From: JAJZJT01 sp049964655
GTDB lineage: Bacteria > Actinomycetota > Acidimicrobiia > Acidimicrobiales > RAAP-2
Assembly: GCA_049964655.1 (NCBI GenBank)
Contig: JBMFXC010000003.1
Location: 3,628-67,627, forward strand
Reading direction: 5' to 3'
DNA length: 64,000 nt
Shown: positions 33,347-45,159 of the stretch, piece by piece
How the letters are laid out: every line of letters begins with the position of its first letter
How positions within the stretch are numbered: position 1 is the first letter of the stretch
Translations under genes and position numbers: made by a program
The notes under the pieces: generated by a model
What the model was told of the DNA's origin: nothing
Seen by the model: only the letters and a program-made list of their open reading frames with translations
Databases searched by the model: none

Positions 33347-34454
33347 GCCGGGGTCGACGGGCGCGCTCGGAGGCCTGCCTGGTGCTGGCCGACGGGACGC
33401 TCTTCGAGGGCGAGGCGATCGGCGCCGAGGTGCCCGGTGGCGTCACCGAGGGGGAGGCCGTGTTCAACACGGTGCTGTCCGGCTACCAGGAGGTCGTCAC
33501 CGACCCGTCCTACGCCGGCCAGGTGATCGTCTTCACCTCCACCCACATCGGCAACTACGGCGTGAGCTCCGAGGACGACGAGTCGCAGCGGCCGGCATGC
33601 CGGGGCGTGGTCGTCCGCGACCTCTCCGAGCAACCGAGCAACTGGCGTGCCACCGACGCGCTGGAGCACTTCCTGATGGTCCACGGCATCCCGGGCATCA
33701 CGGGTGTGGACACCCGCCGGCTCACCCGGCACCTGCGCGACGCCGGAGCCATGCCGTGCGCCTTCGGGACGGCCGGGGAGCAGGAAGTGACCGAGGCGGC
33801 TCGCCGGGCGGCACCCACCGACGGGCGGGACCTCGTCTCCGAGGTGACGATCGGGGCACCGGTCACCCGCGGAAGCGGTCCGTGGCGGGTGGTCGCCTAC
33901 GACTTCGGGATCAAAGAGACGATGGTCCGTCGTCTGGCCGCCTTTGCCACGGTGACGGTCGTCCCGGCCACGACGCCGGCCGAGCAGGTGCTCGAGCTCG
34001 AGCCTCACGGCGTCTTCCTCTCCAACGGTCCGGGCGACCCTGCCGCCCTCCCCGGTCCGACGGCGGAGGTGGCGGCGCTGCTCGAGGCGGGCGAGGTGCC
34101 CGTCTTCGGGATCTGCCTGGGTCATCAGTTGCTCGCCTCCGCCCTGGGCGGCACCACCTTCAAGCTCCCCTTCGGGCACCACGGAGGCAACCATCCCGTG
34201 AAGAACCTGCGGACGGGGAGGGTCGAGATCACCTCCCAGAACCACAACTACGCGGTGGTGGCCGATTCGGTGCCCGCGGCCGAGGTCACCCACGTCAACC
34301 TGAACGACGGGGTGGTCGAGGGCTTGGCGTGCCGCGACGTCCCCGCCTTCTCGGTGCAGTACCACCCCGAGGCGGCCCCGGGACCCCACGACGCCCGCTA
34401 CCTGTTCGACGAGTTCGTCCGGGTCATGGAGCGTTCGGCACGAGGAGCGGCCTG

Positions 34455-34455
<1 letters not shown>
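33343..34455 (+). CDS. carA: Carbamoyl phosphate synthase small subunit
   Basis: The glutamine amidotransferase subunit, 370 residues. The N-terminal CPSase small-chain domain has GGVTEGEAVFNTVLSGYQEVVTDPSYAGQ (read in two parts, about 27-55) and HIGNYGV. The C-terminal class I amidotransferase domain has FLSNGPGDP, the nucleophile C258 in FGICLGHQLL, and His/Glu in VQYHPEA. It supplies ammonia to CarB. Its ATG overlaps the pyrC stop (ATGA) and its stop overlaps the carB start (TGATG). Confidence 0.96.
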
Positions 34456-37759
<3,304 letters not shown>

Positions 37760-37763
<4 letters not shown>

Positions 37764-38809
37764 GCGCCGAGCGGCCGGGGCGGTGGTGTGGTGAGCGGCC
37801 CGGCGGGCCGATGAGCCCTCGGTGGGGCTGGTCGAGGCGGGGGCGTGGCGCCGCGCCGGCGGGGGACGTCGACCTCACGACGGCGGTCGGCTCGGTCACC
37901 CTGCCCAACCCCGTGCTCGCCGCCTCGGGTACGGCCGGGCACGCCGACGAGCTGGGTGCCTACGTGGCTCTCGACCGGTTGGGGGCCGTCGTGGTCAAGT
38001 CGCTTGCCTCCGAGCCCTGGCCCGGCAACCCCGCGCCGCGGGTCCGCGAGACCCACGGCGGGATGCTCAACAGCGTCGGACTGCAGGGTCCCGGCATCGA
38101 GGCTTGGTTGGTCCACGACCTCGGCCGTCTGCTCTCCAGTGGGGCGCGGGTAGTGGTGAGCGTCTGGGGGCGGCGCGTGGACGACTTCGAGTCGGTCGCC
38201 CGGCGGCTGGCTGACGGACTGACGGCTGCCACCGGGCCGGGAGCGGTCGTGGCCATCGAGGTCAACGTCAGCTGTCCGAACGTCGAGGACCGGAGGCGGA
38301 TGTTCGCCCACTCGCCCACGGCGACGGCCGAGGCGGTCGCCGCCGTCGGAGCGGGTTGTCCCATGCTCCCGCGGTGGGCGAAGCTCAGCCCGAACGTGGC
38401 CGACCTGGTCGAGGTAGCAGGAGCCGCCTACGGTGCCGGTGCCGAGGGGGTCACGCTGGTCAACACCCTGCTCGGACTGGCGGTGGACGTGGAGCACCGG
38501 CGGATCGCCCTCGGGTCGGGGCCGGCCGGCGGCGGCCTGTCGGGGCCGGCCGTGCTCCCGGTGGCCGTCCGGTCGGTCTTCGACGTCCGAGCCGCCTACC
38601 CGGATGGAGGCATCGTCGGCGTGGGCGGGGTCACCGAGGTCGCCGACGCACTGCAACTGGTCATGGCCGGTGCGGACGCGGTCGCCGTCGGCACCGCGAC
38701 GCTGCGCGACCCCAGGGCGACCGAGCGGCTCGTCGACGGCCTCGCACAGTGGTGCCGGGCCGAGGGGGTCCGGTCGCTCGACGAGGTGCGAGGTGTCGTC
38801 CATGGGTGA
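37760..38809 (+). CDS. pyrD: Dihydroorotate dehydrogenase, class 1B-like
   Basis: An FMN enzyme that oxidises dihydroorotate to orotate. The barrel starts at VGSVTLPNPVLAASGTAGH, then VVVKSLASEPWPGNPAPRV, GLQGPGIEAW, and the class 1 active-site loop EVNVSCPNVEDRR with Cys as the likely base. FMN phosphate is bound by GVGGVTEVADALQLVMAGADAVAVGTA. The Cys and the short N-terminus indicate a soluble class 1 enzyme. Class 1B enzymes use a PyrK electron-transfer subunit, which is not in this operon. I chose GTG 37760 because it overlaps carB as GTGA and has AGGAG upstream; ATG 37811 is an alternative that removes 17 residues. Confidence 0.88.
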
Positions 38810-39680
38810 CGAGCTGCAGGGGGCGTCCTCGGGTGGTGCCGACGGGGCAGGGTTCGCCGCCCGGGTTGCCGCCGCCGTGGCCGTCACCGGTCCGCTGTGC
38901 GTGGGCATCGACCCGTCCCCCTCGCTGGTCCGGCAGTGGGGGCTCGAGGACGACGGAGCAGGGGTGGAGGCCTTCGGTCGACGCGTCATCGAGGCCCTCG
39001 CCGGGGTGGTGGCGGTGGTCAAGCCGCAGGTGGCCTTCTTCGAGCGGCTGGGGTCGGCCGGCTACCGGGCGCTCGAGAGGGTGCTGGAGGCCGCCCGCCA
39101 AGCGGGCCTGTTGGTAGTGGCCGACGCCAAGCGGGGCGACATCGGGTCGACTGCCGAGGCCTACGCCGCGGCATGGCTCGACCCGGCGAGCCCGTTGGCC
39201 GCCGACGCGGTGACGGCAGTCGCCTACCTGGGCATGGGCGCGCTCGAGCCGCTGTTCGACCGGGCCAGTGAGACGGGACGGGGCGTGATCGTGGTGGCTC
39301 GCAGCTCGAACCCCGAGGGAGCCGGGGTACAGTCGGCCCGGACGGTGGACGGGACGACCCTCGGGGACTCGGTGCTGGCTGCGGTAGCGTCGGCCAACGC
39401 CAGTGGCCGCCTTCGCCCGGGCACGGTGGGTGCCGTGGTCGGGGCCACGCTCGAGCCCTCGGCCTTCGATCTTGCGAGGGTGGGCGGCGTCCTGCTGTTG
39501 CCAGGGGTCGGCGCCCAGGGGGCGACGGCAGCCTCGGTTGCCCGGCTCATCGCCGGTTGCCCGACGGGGACGGTCCTGCCGAGCAGCTCACGTGCCGTCC
39601 TCGGAGCCGGGCCCGACCTCGGACGACTGCGAGACGCGGCGCGGTCCGCCCAGGACGCCCTGGCTGACGCCATGGGCTGA
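38802..39680 (+). CDS. pyrF: Orotidine 5'-phosphate decarboxylase, type 2
   Basis: This 292-residue TIM-barrel enzyme decarboxylates OMP to UMP, the last step of the pathway. The catalytic Lys/Asp array is in VVADAKRGDIGSTAEAYA. Other blocks are CVGIDPSPSLVRQWG near the N-terminus, VVKPQVAFFERLGSAG, and VVARSSNPEGAGVQ with the phosphate-binding region. These match the longer type 2 family found in mycobacteria rather than E. coli PyrF. The ATG at 38802 overlaps the pyrD stop by 8 bp. It ends the operon, with a strong hairpin 98 bp downstream. pyrE is not linked. Confidence 0.94.
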   Translation: MGDELQGASSGGADGAGFAARVAAAVAVTGPLCVGIDPSPSLVRQWGLEDDGAGVEAFGRRVIEALAGVVAVVKPQVAFFERLGSAGYRALERVLEAARQAGLLVVADAKRGDIGSTAEAYAAAWLDPASPLAADAVTAVAYLGMGALEPLFDRASETGRGVIVVARSSNPEGAGVQSARTVDGTTLGDSVLAAVASANASGRLRPGTVGAVVGATLEPSAFDLARVGGVLLLPGVGAQGATAASVARLIAGCPTGTVLPSSSRAVLGAGPDLGRLRDAARSAQDALADAMG

Positions 39681-39777
39681 GCGAGCAGGCTCGGGAGGTG
39701 CGGGTGCGCAGGCGGGCTCGGTTGGTGGTGCGCGGCGGCGAGCGGGCTTCGGCACGGACGAGAGCGTGGCCCGGACG

Positions 39778-39812
39778 CGACCGTCCCCCGGCGGTTGGCC
39801 GGGGGACGGTCG
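39778..39812. terminator. Bidirectional terminator hairpin between pyrF and the lipase gene
   Basis: A perfect 15-bp stem with a 5-nt loop (arms 39778-39792 and 39798-39812, with a CCCCCGGC core). It stands between two convergent genes and can serve both. No U-tract is present. Confidence 0.75.
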
Positions 39813-39846
39813 GCGACGGGTCGGATGGGACTCGTTGCGTGCAGCG

Positions 39847-40800
39847 TCAGACGTTGCCGATCAGTGGGCCCACCCAGGCGCACGACGGCCGGAACGACGG
39901 GTTGTCGGCCCCGAGGGCGTTGGCGACGTCCTGGAGGGCGTTCGAGTCGTACGGGATCGACAGGTGGTCGCTGTGGTCCTGCGAGCACTGGTTCTGCAGC
40001 ACGATGTTCTGCACGTTCGGCCCGGACAGGAAGGCGTTGGTGTACGGCGTCACCACCTCGTCGTAACGGGTCTCGATCACCACGTAGTGGACTCCGGGCC
40101 TCGTGCCCCCGCCGGCGTTCAGGGCGTTGAGGAAGGACGAGCCCTGGAGCTGCTGGTCACACGCCTGACAGAACGGCGAGACCAGCGAGGTGGCGATGCC
40201 GAGGCCGCCGAGCGAGCTCACGAGGTTCTCGATGCCGTCGAGCGTCGTCCCGTAGTTGGACGGGGCGAGGGCCACCAGCTCGTGCACGTAGGCGGCACCA
40301 CCCAGGTCGTTGATGTAGTAGCGGGGCATCATGCCGCCCTGCGACCAGCCCACGATGTCCACCTTCTGGGCGCCGGTGACCGACCGGACGTAGTTGACGA
40401 AGGAGCTGAGCTGGGCGGCCGAGTTGGCGATGTTGCCCATGGCGTTGAACATCGACGGCCAGATGGTCTGGCCGTAGTTGAAGGCGTAGACGCAGTAGCC
40501 CCGCTCGGCCAGGTAGGGCGAGATGGCGCCGAAGCTGTTGTACATGCTGGAGAAGGTGCCTTCCGACAGCACGACCGGATAGGGGTGCTGGGCCGAGGGG
40601 ATGCACCCGTTGTTGGCCCCACGTGGGGAGGCGTACCAATTCCAGACCAACGTCGAGCTCAGGAACGTCGAGGCCTCGCCGGGCAGTGAGGTCGCTGCCG
40701 AGGCGGGCGCCGCCGGTGCCACGACGGCCAACATGGACGTCAGGGCGATGCCGACCGGGACGACCGCGCCGAGGGCGCGTCTGAACAACCTGCTTCTCAT
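39847..40800 (-). CDS. Secreted lipase/esterase (alpha/beta hydrolase)
   Basis: A 317-residue exported hydrolase. The N-terminal signal peptide has RSRLFRRA, a hydrophobic core and a likely cleavage after ASA (residue 35). The mature enzyme starts the lipase fold with YPVVLSEGTFSSMYNSFGAISPYLAERGY (in segments), and has the nucleophile S153 in VGWSQGGMM. An Asp in TRYDEVVTPY and a His in SQDHSDHLSIPYD complete the likely triad. Several cysteines (NNGC, RGYC, PFCQAC, NQC, PSC) suggest disulfides. It resembles actinobacterial triacylglycerol lipases of the EstA/LipA type. It interrupts the usual pyrF-mihF neighbourhood. Confidence 0.87.
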   Translation of the reverse strand: MRSRLFRRALGAVVPVGIALTSMLAVVAPAAPASAATSLPGEASTFLSSTLVWNWYASPRGANNGCIPSAQHPYPVVLSEGTFSSMYNSFGAISPYLAERGYCVYAFNYGQTIWPSMFNAMGNIANSAAQLSSFVNYVRSVTGAQKVDIVGWSQGGMMPRYYINDLGGAAYVHELVALAPSNYGTTLDGIENLVSSLGGLGIATSLVSPFCQACDQQLQGSSFLNALNAGGGTRPGVHYVVIETRYDEVVTPYTNAFLSGPNVQNIVLQNQCSQDHSDHLSIPYDSNALQDVANALGADNPSFRPSCAWVGPLIGNV

Positions 40801-40852
40801 CTGGTCTCCCCCCTTAGGAGCACCGCCGCCGACTGTCGGTGACGGTGGTTAC

Positions 40853-40882
40853 GTTGTAGTCACAAACCACGTTCGGCGTCAA
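40853..40882 (-). promoter_or_regulatory. Promoter of the lipase gene
   Basis: On the minus strand TTGACG (40882-40877), an 18-bp spacer and TACAAC (40858-40853) fit a sigma-70 housekeeping promoter. The expected start lies about 45 nt before the lipase ATG, leaving room for the Shine-Dalgarno sequence. Confidence 0.65.
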
Positions 40883-40983
40883 GCATCGCGCCGGGTGTCA
40901 CGGTCGAGGTGAGCGCCCCGACCCCCCTGAGGCCATCTGGCGACGGGTTGACAGGTGGTCGACCCCGGGCACCGGCGAGGCGC

Positions 40984-40996
40984 TATCGTCGGGACC
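40984..40996 (+). promoter_or_regulatory. Leaderless -10 box of mihF
   Basis: TATCGT (40984-40989), then 7 nt, then the ATG at 40997. Confidence 0.5.
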
Positions 40997-41314
40997 ATGT
41001 CGCAGCCTCCTGCACTCACGCCCGAGCAACGTCAGGCCGCCCTGGCGAAGGCGGCTCAGGTCCGCCGGGAGCGGGCCGAGGTCAAAGAGAAGCTCAAACT
41101 GGGCTCGATGACCTTGGCGGAGCTGCTGGACGCCGCCGACGAGAACGAGGTGGTGGGCAAGATGAAGGTGCTCTCCGTGCTCGAGTCGCTCCCCGGGCTG
41201 GGCAAGGTGAAGGCGCGTCGGATGATGGAGACCGTCGGCATCAGCGAGAGCCGACGGCTGCAGGGGCTCGGGAGCAACCAGCGCGAGGCGCTCCTGCGCG
41301 AGACGGCGCGCTGA
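40997..41314 (+). CDS. mihF: Integration host factor, actinobacterial type (mIHF)
   Basis: A 105-residue nucleoid protein, unrelated in sequence to E. coli IHF. It has a basic N-terminal helix (about residues 10-36), then MTLAELLDAADENEVVGKMKVLSVLESLPGLGKVKARRMMETVGI, a helix-two-turn-helix-like DNA-binding domain with LPGLGKVKA. It bends DNA and, in mycobacteria, is essential and affects global transcription. The ATG at 40997 fits the family start and lies 7 nt after a TATCGT box. It is directly followed by gmk, the conserved actinobacterial order. Confidence 0.94.
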   Translation: MSQPPALTPEQRQAALAKAAQVRRERAEVKEKLKLGSMTLAELLDAADENEVVGKMKVLSVLESLPGLGKVKARRMMETVGISESRRLQGLGSNQREALLRETAR

Positions 41315-41349
41315 AGGTCCCGCCCTCCCCCGGGGGCGGTGCCGAGCGC

Positions 41350-41946
41350 GTGCCGCTGGTCATCGTGCTGTTCGGCCCCGGCGGGGCCGGCAAGGGCACG
41401 GTGGCGGCCCGGCTGGTGGCGGCCGACCCCTCGCTGTGGCTGAGCCGGTCGTGGACGACTCGGGCACGCCGCCCCGAAGAGGCCGAGGATGCCTACGTCT
41501 TCGTCAGCCGGGACGCCTTCGAGGCCCACGCCCGGGCGGGCGGGTTCGTCGAGTGGGCCGAGTTCTTGGGGAACCTCTACGGCACGCCCGTCCCCCAGCC
41601 GCCAGCAGGCTGTGACGTCCTGCTCGAGATCGACGTGCAGGGAGCCACCCAGGTGCGCAGGCAGCGCCCCGACGCGCTGCTGGTCCTCCTTGCCCCGCCG
41701 TCACCCGAGGTACAGGCAGCGAGGTTGCGGGGCCGAGGGGACTCCGAGGAGCACGTCGCCCGACGCCTGGCCGCTGGCGCCGAGGAGCTGGCGGTGGGGA
41801 GGACGCTTGCCGACGCCGTCGTGGTCAACGACGACCTCGACCGGGCGGTGGCCGAGATCGCCGGTATAGTGGAACGCCGCCGCCGACAAGGTCGGACGGC
41901 GAGCGTGGCTGCGCCCTCGGGCGTCTCGCCGCCGGAGGGCGCGTAG
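41350..41946 (+). CDS. gmk: Guanylate kinase
   Basis: A 198-residue P-loop kinase that phosphorylates GMP to GDP. The P-loop is FGPGGAGKGT (8-17), slightly different from the usual SGPSGAGKGT. The GMP-binding part has SRSWTTRARRPEEAEDAYVFVS, then FVEWAEFLGNLYGTP and the Walker B-like CDVLLEIDVQGATQVR. The GTG at 41350 was chosen because it gives the standard N-terminus; the in-frame region upstream overlaps mihF. The C-terminal 20 residues are basic then Pro/Ser-rich. 35 bp separate it from mihF, so it is probably co-transcribed. Confidence 0.93.
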   Translation: MPLVIVLFGPGGAGKGTVAARLVAADPSLWLSRSWTTRARRPEEAEDAYVFVSRDAFEAHARAGGFVEWAEFLGNLYGTPVPQPPAGCDVLLEIDVQGATQVRRQRPDALLVLLAPPSPEVQAARLRGRGDSEEHVARRLAAGAEELAVGRTLADAVVVNDDLDRAVAEIAGIVERRRRQGRTASVAAPSGVSPPEGA

Positions 41947-42047
41947 CGTCGAGGTGGTCGAGGGGGATGGTCCCAGCCCGCACCGGACTGGCCCGGAGTG
42001 GACCGAGCCGGCCCCGGACCCGAGGAACCCCGACCGAGAGGACCACG

Positions 42048-42416
42048 ATGGCCGAGCACCAGAGCACGCTGATGGACCCTCCCATCGAGGACCTCCTCGA
42101 CAAGGTGGACTCGAAGTTCACCCTCGTCGCGCTGGCCTCCCGCCGTGCCCGCCAGGTCAACAGCTACTACCACTCTCTCGGGGAAGGGATGGGGGCCGTC
42201 GTTCCCCCGCAGGTGGCCTCGGTGTCGGGCAAGCCCCTGTCGATCGCCCTCGAGGAGGTCGCCGAGGGGAAGGCGACCTACGTCCGCCCCGACCCCTCGG
42301 AGGTGGCGGCCGAGGCGGAAGCCGGTGACGCGTCGGGAGCGGACGCACCAGACGCACCAGACGCGTCAGACGCACCAGACGCGTCAGACGCCGAACCGGC
42401 TGGCTCGGGCGCCTAG
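42048..42416 (+). CDS. rpoZ: DNA-directed RNA polymerase subunit omega
   Basis: The omega subunit helps assemble RNA polymerase by chaperoning beta-prime. The 122-residue protein has a normal core: PPIEDLLDKVDSKFTLVALASRRARQVNSYYHSL (in segments, residues 12-45), then LSIALEEVAEGKATY. After residue 90 it carries a low-complexity acidic tail coded by five 9-bp repeats (DAP/DAS units), which has no role in the family fold. The ATG at 42048 has AGAGG upstream; the longer in-frame region is not conserved. It lies 101 bp after gmk. Confidence 0.92.
   Translation: MAEHQSTLMDPPIEDLLDKVDSKFTLVALASRRARQVNSYYHSLGEGMGAVVPPQVASVSGKPLSIALEEVAEGKATYVRPDPSEVAAEAEAGDASGADAPDAPDASDAPDASDAEPAGSGA
42342..42386. 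repeat. 9-bp tandem repeat in the rpoZ tail
   Basis: Five in-frame 9-bp units (GACGCACCA or GACGCGTCA) encode D-A-P or D-A-S. The unit length is a multiple of three, so copy number changes would alter tail length without a frameshift. Confidence 0.85.
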
Positions 42417-42444
42417 GCGCGTCGGGACGACCACCGCCACCGGC

Positions 42445-43683
42445 ATGGCTGTCCAGCGCGGCACCGAGCCGCCCTTCGTGGTGCTCGGCGTCGGTGCCGG
42501 GATCGCCGCCTACAAGGCGGTCGAGGTCTGCCGACGGCTCGTCGACGCCGGCATGCACGTGGCCCCGGTGCTGACCGAGCAGGCGCAGCACTTCGTCGGG
42601 CGGACGACGTTCGACGCGCTCGGCTCCGAGCCGGCTCGGGTGTCGGTGTGGGAGGGCGACGCCCCGATCGCCCACACGCGCCTCGGGCAGCTCGCCGACG
42701 TGGTGGTCGTGGCCCCGGCGACCGCCGACGTGCTGGGCCGGGCCGCCGCCGGGCTGGCCGACGACCTGCTCACGACCACCCTTTTGGCGACCCGGGCTGT
42801 CGTCGTGTTGTGCCCGGCCATGCACACCGAGATGTGGGAGCACCCGGCGGTACAGGACAACCTGGCGGTCCTGAGGCGCCGGGGAGCCGTGGTGGTCCCG
42901 CCCGAGACGGGTCGTCTGGCCGGGGGGGACGTGGGGGCCGGGCGGCTGGCGGACCCCGAGCGGATCGTCGACGCCGTCGTCGAAGCGTTGGCCAGACGAG
43001 CGCTTTCGGGCCCAGCCGGCGACCTGGCCGGGCGACGCGTCCTCGTCACTGCCGGAGGGACCCGCGAGCCGATCGACCCGGTCCGGGTCATCACCAATCG
43101 CTCCTCCGGCAAGCAGGGCCACGCCATCGCCGAGGCGGCTCGCCGACGGGGAGCAGAGGTCGTGCTGGTGACGACCACGTCGCTGGCCGTGCCGGCGGGC
43201 ATCGAGGTCGTCCGAGTCGAGTCGGCCGCCGACCTCGAGACGGCGGTGGCCGACGCCGTGAGCGCCGACGGCGTGGGTGTCGACGTGGTGGTCATGGCGG
43301 CCGCCGTGGCGGACTTCCGCCCCGTGGCCACCGCCTCCTCCAAGCTGCACAAGGCGGACGGGCCGCCGTCGATCGTCCTCGAACCGACGCCGGACATCTT
43401 GCAGGGCTTGGCCTCCCGCCGCCACCCCGGCCAGGTGCTGGTGGGCTTCGCCGCCGAGACGGACGACCTTTTGGAGCGGGCCCGCGCCAAGCTGGTGGCC
43501 AAGGGCGTCGACCTCTTGGTGGCCAACGACGTCTCGGCACCCGGGGTCGGCTTCGACCACGACACCAACGCGGTCAGCATCCTCGGCGCCGACGGGACGG
43601 TCACTGACGTGCCACTGACGTCCAAGGGTGCGGTGGCCGACGCCATCCTCGATAGGGTGGTCGCACTGCTGGCGAGCCGATGA
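42445..43683 (+). CDS. coaBC: Bifunctional phosphopantothenoylcysteine decarboxylase/phosphopantothenate-cysteine ligase
   Basis: A 412-residue fusion catalysing two coenzyme A steps. The N-terminal CoaC flavoprotein part (about 1-180) shows GVGAGIAAYKAVEVCRRL, VVVVAPATADVLGRAA and CPAMHTEMWEHP, with His in place of the more usual Asn of PAMN. The C-terminal CoaB part (about 190-412) begins VLVTAGGTREPIDPVRVITNRSSGKQG (in segments), then AAAVADFRP and the KLHK loop, and VGFAAET. The ATG at 42445 gives the usual N-terminus. It follows rpoZ by 28 bp. Confidence 0.94.
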   Translation: MAVQRGTEPPFVVLGVGAGIAAYKAVEVCRRLVDAGMHVAPVLTEQAQHFVGRTTFDALGSEPARVSVWEGDAPIAHTRLGQLADVVVVAPATADVLGRAAAGLADDLLTTTLLATRAVVVLCPAMHTEMWEHPAVQDNLAVLRRRGAVVVPPETGRLAGGDVGAGRLADPERIVDAVVEALARRALSGPAGDLAGRRVLVTAGGTREPIDPVRVITNRSSGKQGHAIAEAARRRGAEVVLVTTTSLAVPAGIEVVRVESAADLETAVADAVSADGVGVDVVVMAAAVADFRPVATASSKLHKADGPPSIVLEPTPDILQGLASRRHPGQVLVGFAAETDDLLERARAKLVAKGVDLLVANDVSAPGVGFDHDTNAVSILGADGTVTDVPLTSKGAVADAILDRVVALLASR

Positions 43684-43894
43684 ACATCGGCGGGTGGGCA
43701 AGGAGAAACCTGGTCCGTGGTGGGACCGGGTCGCCCTGCCTGGTCCACCGGGTCCGGGGCCGGGAGGCTGCGACGGCGACCTCCGCTCGGACGGTCCCGA
43801 CAGCCCGAGCCCACCACCCTGACCACCGCCGTCCCGACGCCCCGGCGACGGGATCGGCGGGCACGACAGACGCAGCACGAGAACGGAGCTACCT
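43684..43894 (+). other. metK leader region
   Basis: These 211 bp contain several possible hairpins, for example CCUGGUCC pairing with GGACCGGG near 43708-43730 (one G-U pair). I looked for SAM-I, SAM-II, SAM-IV and SAH riboswitch signatures and recognise none. Small open frames here have no other support. Confidence 0.4.
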
Positions 43895-45091
43895 GTGAGC
43901 ACTCGCTGGACCTTCACGTCGGAGTCGGTGACGGAAGGTCATCCCGACAAGATGGCCGACCAGATCTCCGACGCCGTCCTCGACGCCTTGCTCGCCGAGG
44001 ACCCCAACAGCCGGGTGGCCTGCGAGACGCTGCTCACGACCGGCCTCGTGCTGGTGGCAGGGGAGATCACCACGTCGACCTACGTCGACATCCCGACACT
44101 CGTGCGCCGCGTCGTCCTCGACATCGGCTACGACGACGACGCGTACGGGATCAACGGCAAGACCTGCGGCGTCATGGTCGCCATCGACGAACAGTCGCCC
44201 GACATCGGCCAGGGCGTCGACCGTGCGCTCGAGGTGCGTGCCGGAACGGGTGGCGAAGACGAGCTGAACGCGCAGGGCGCCGGCGACCAAGGCATGATGT
44301 TCGGCTACGCCTGCGACGAGACGCCGGACCTCATGCCCCTGCCCATCTGGCTGGCCCACCGTCTGGCCCAGCGGCTTGCCCAGGTCCGTCGGGTGGGCGT
44401 CCTGCCCTACCTGCGTCCCGACGGCAAGACCCAGGTCAGCGTCACCTACGAGGACGGACGACCGGTCTCGCTCGACACCGTGCTGATCTCGACCCAGCAC
44501 GACCCCGGCATCGACATCGAGACCCTCCTGCTCCCCGACTTGCGTGACAACGTGGTCAACCCCCTGCTGCCCGCCGACCTCGACACCGACGGACTGCGGC
44601 TCCTCGCCAACCCGACCGGCGTCTTCGAGATCGGTGGCCCCCATGCCGACACCGGGCTGACCGGCCGCAAGATCATCGTCGACACCTACGGTGGCATGGC
44701 CCGCCACGGCGGAGGCGCCTTCTCGGGCAAGGACCCCTCCAAGGTCGACCGCTCGGCCGCGTATGCCGCTCGCTGGGTGGCCAAGCACGTGGTGGCGGCT
44801 GGAGCGGCGACGCGCTGCGAGATCCAGGTGGCCTACGCCATCGGCGTGGCTCGCCCGGTCTCGTTGCTGGTCGAGACCTTCGGAACGGAGCGGGTGGACC
44901 CGGCGGCCATCTCGAAGGCCGTCGAGGAGATCTTTGACCTTCGGCCCGCCGCCATCGTGCGGGCGCTCGACCTGAAGCGCCCGATCTACCGGAAGACTGC
45001 CGCGTACGGGCACTTCGGGCGGTCCGACAAGGAGTTCACCTGGGAGGACACTCCTCGGGTGGACGACTTGAAGCAGGCACTCGGCCTCTGA
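43895..45091 (+). CDS. metK: S-adenosylmethionine synthetase
   Basis: The 398-residue enzyme makes SAM from methionine and ATP. Signature segments are FTSESVTEGHPDKMADQISD at the N-terminus, GAGDQGMMFGYAC (substrate loop), GRKIIVDTYGGMARHGGGAFSGKDPSKVDRSAAY (P-loop-like, in segments), and the C-terminal YGHFGRSDKEFTWEDT. All family-conserved blocks appear intact. The GTG start has GGAG 6 nt upstream. It stands after a 211-bp leader and before priA. Confidence 0.97.
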   Translation: MSTRWTFTSESVTEGHPDKMADQISDAVLDALLAEDPNSRVACETLLTTGLVLVAGEITTSTYVDIPTLVRRVVLDIGYDDDAYGINGKTCGVMVAIDEQSPDIGQGVDRALEVRAGTGGEDELNAQGAGDQGMMFGYACDETPDLMPLPIWLAHRLAQRLAQVRRVGVLPYLRPDGKTQVSVTYEDGRPVSLDTVLISTQHDPGIDIETLLLPDLRDNVVNPLLPADLDTDGLRLLANPTGVFEIGGPHADTGLTGRKIIVDTYGGMARHGGGAFSGKDPSKVDRSAAYAARWVAKHVVAAGAATRCEIQVAYAIGVARPVSLLVETFGTERVDPAAISKAVEEIFDLRPAAIVRALDLKRPIYRKTAAYGHFGRSDKEFTWEDTPRVDDLKQALGL

Positions 45092-45114
45092 GCGATCGAC
45101 TCGACCTCGTTGGT

Positions 45115-45146
45115 GCTCCCGACGGGCGGGGCGCTCCCGACGGGCG
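45115..45146. repeat. 14-bp direct repeat upstream of priA
   Basis: GCTCCCGACGGGCG occurs at 45115-45128 and 45133-45146, just before the priA start. Confidence 0.7.
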
Positions 45147-45159
45147 ACCGGCCCGGCGG

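Larger units (their letters stand above)
40801..40996. other. Divergent promoter region of the lipase and mihF genes
   Basis: It holds the lipase ribosome binding site (AAGGGGGGAG on the minus strand), a sigma-70-type promoter for the lipase, and a leaderless -10 for mihF. The DNA around 40853-40870 is less GC-rich than its surroundings. Confidence 0.6.

Noticed and set aside
43684..43894. SAM riboswitch upstream of metK
   Set aside because: No SAM-I, SAM-II, SAM-IV or SAH signature could be matched by eye; kept only as an unassigned leader.
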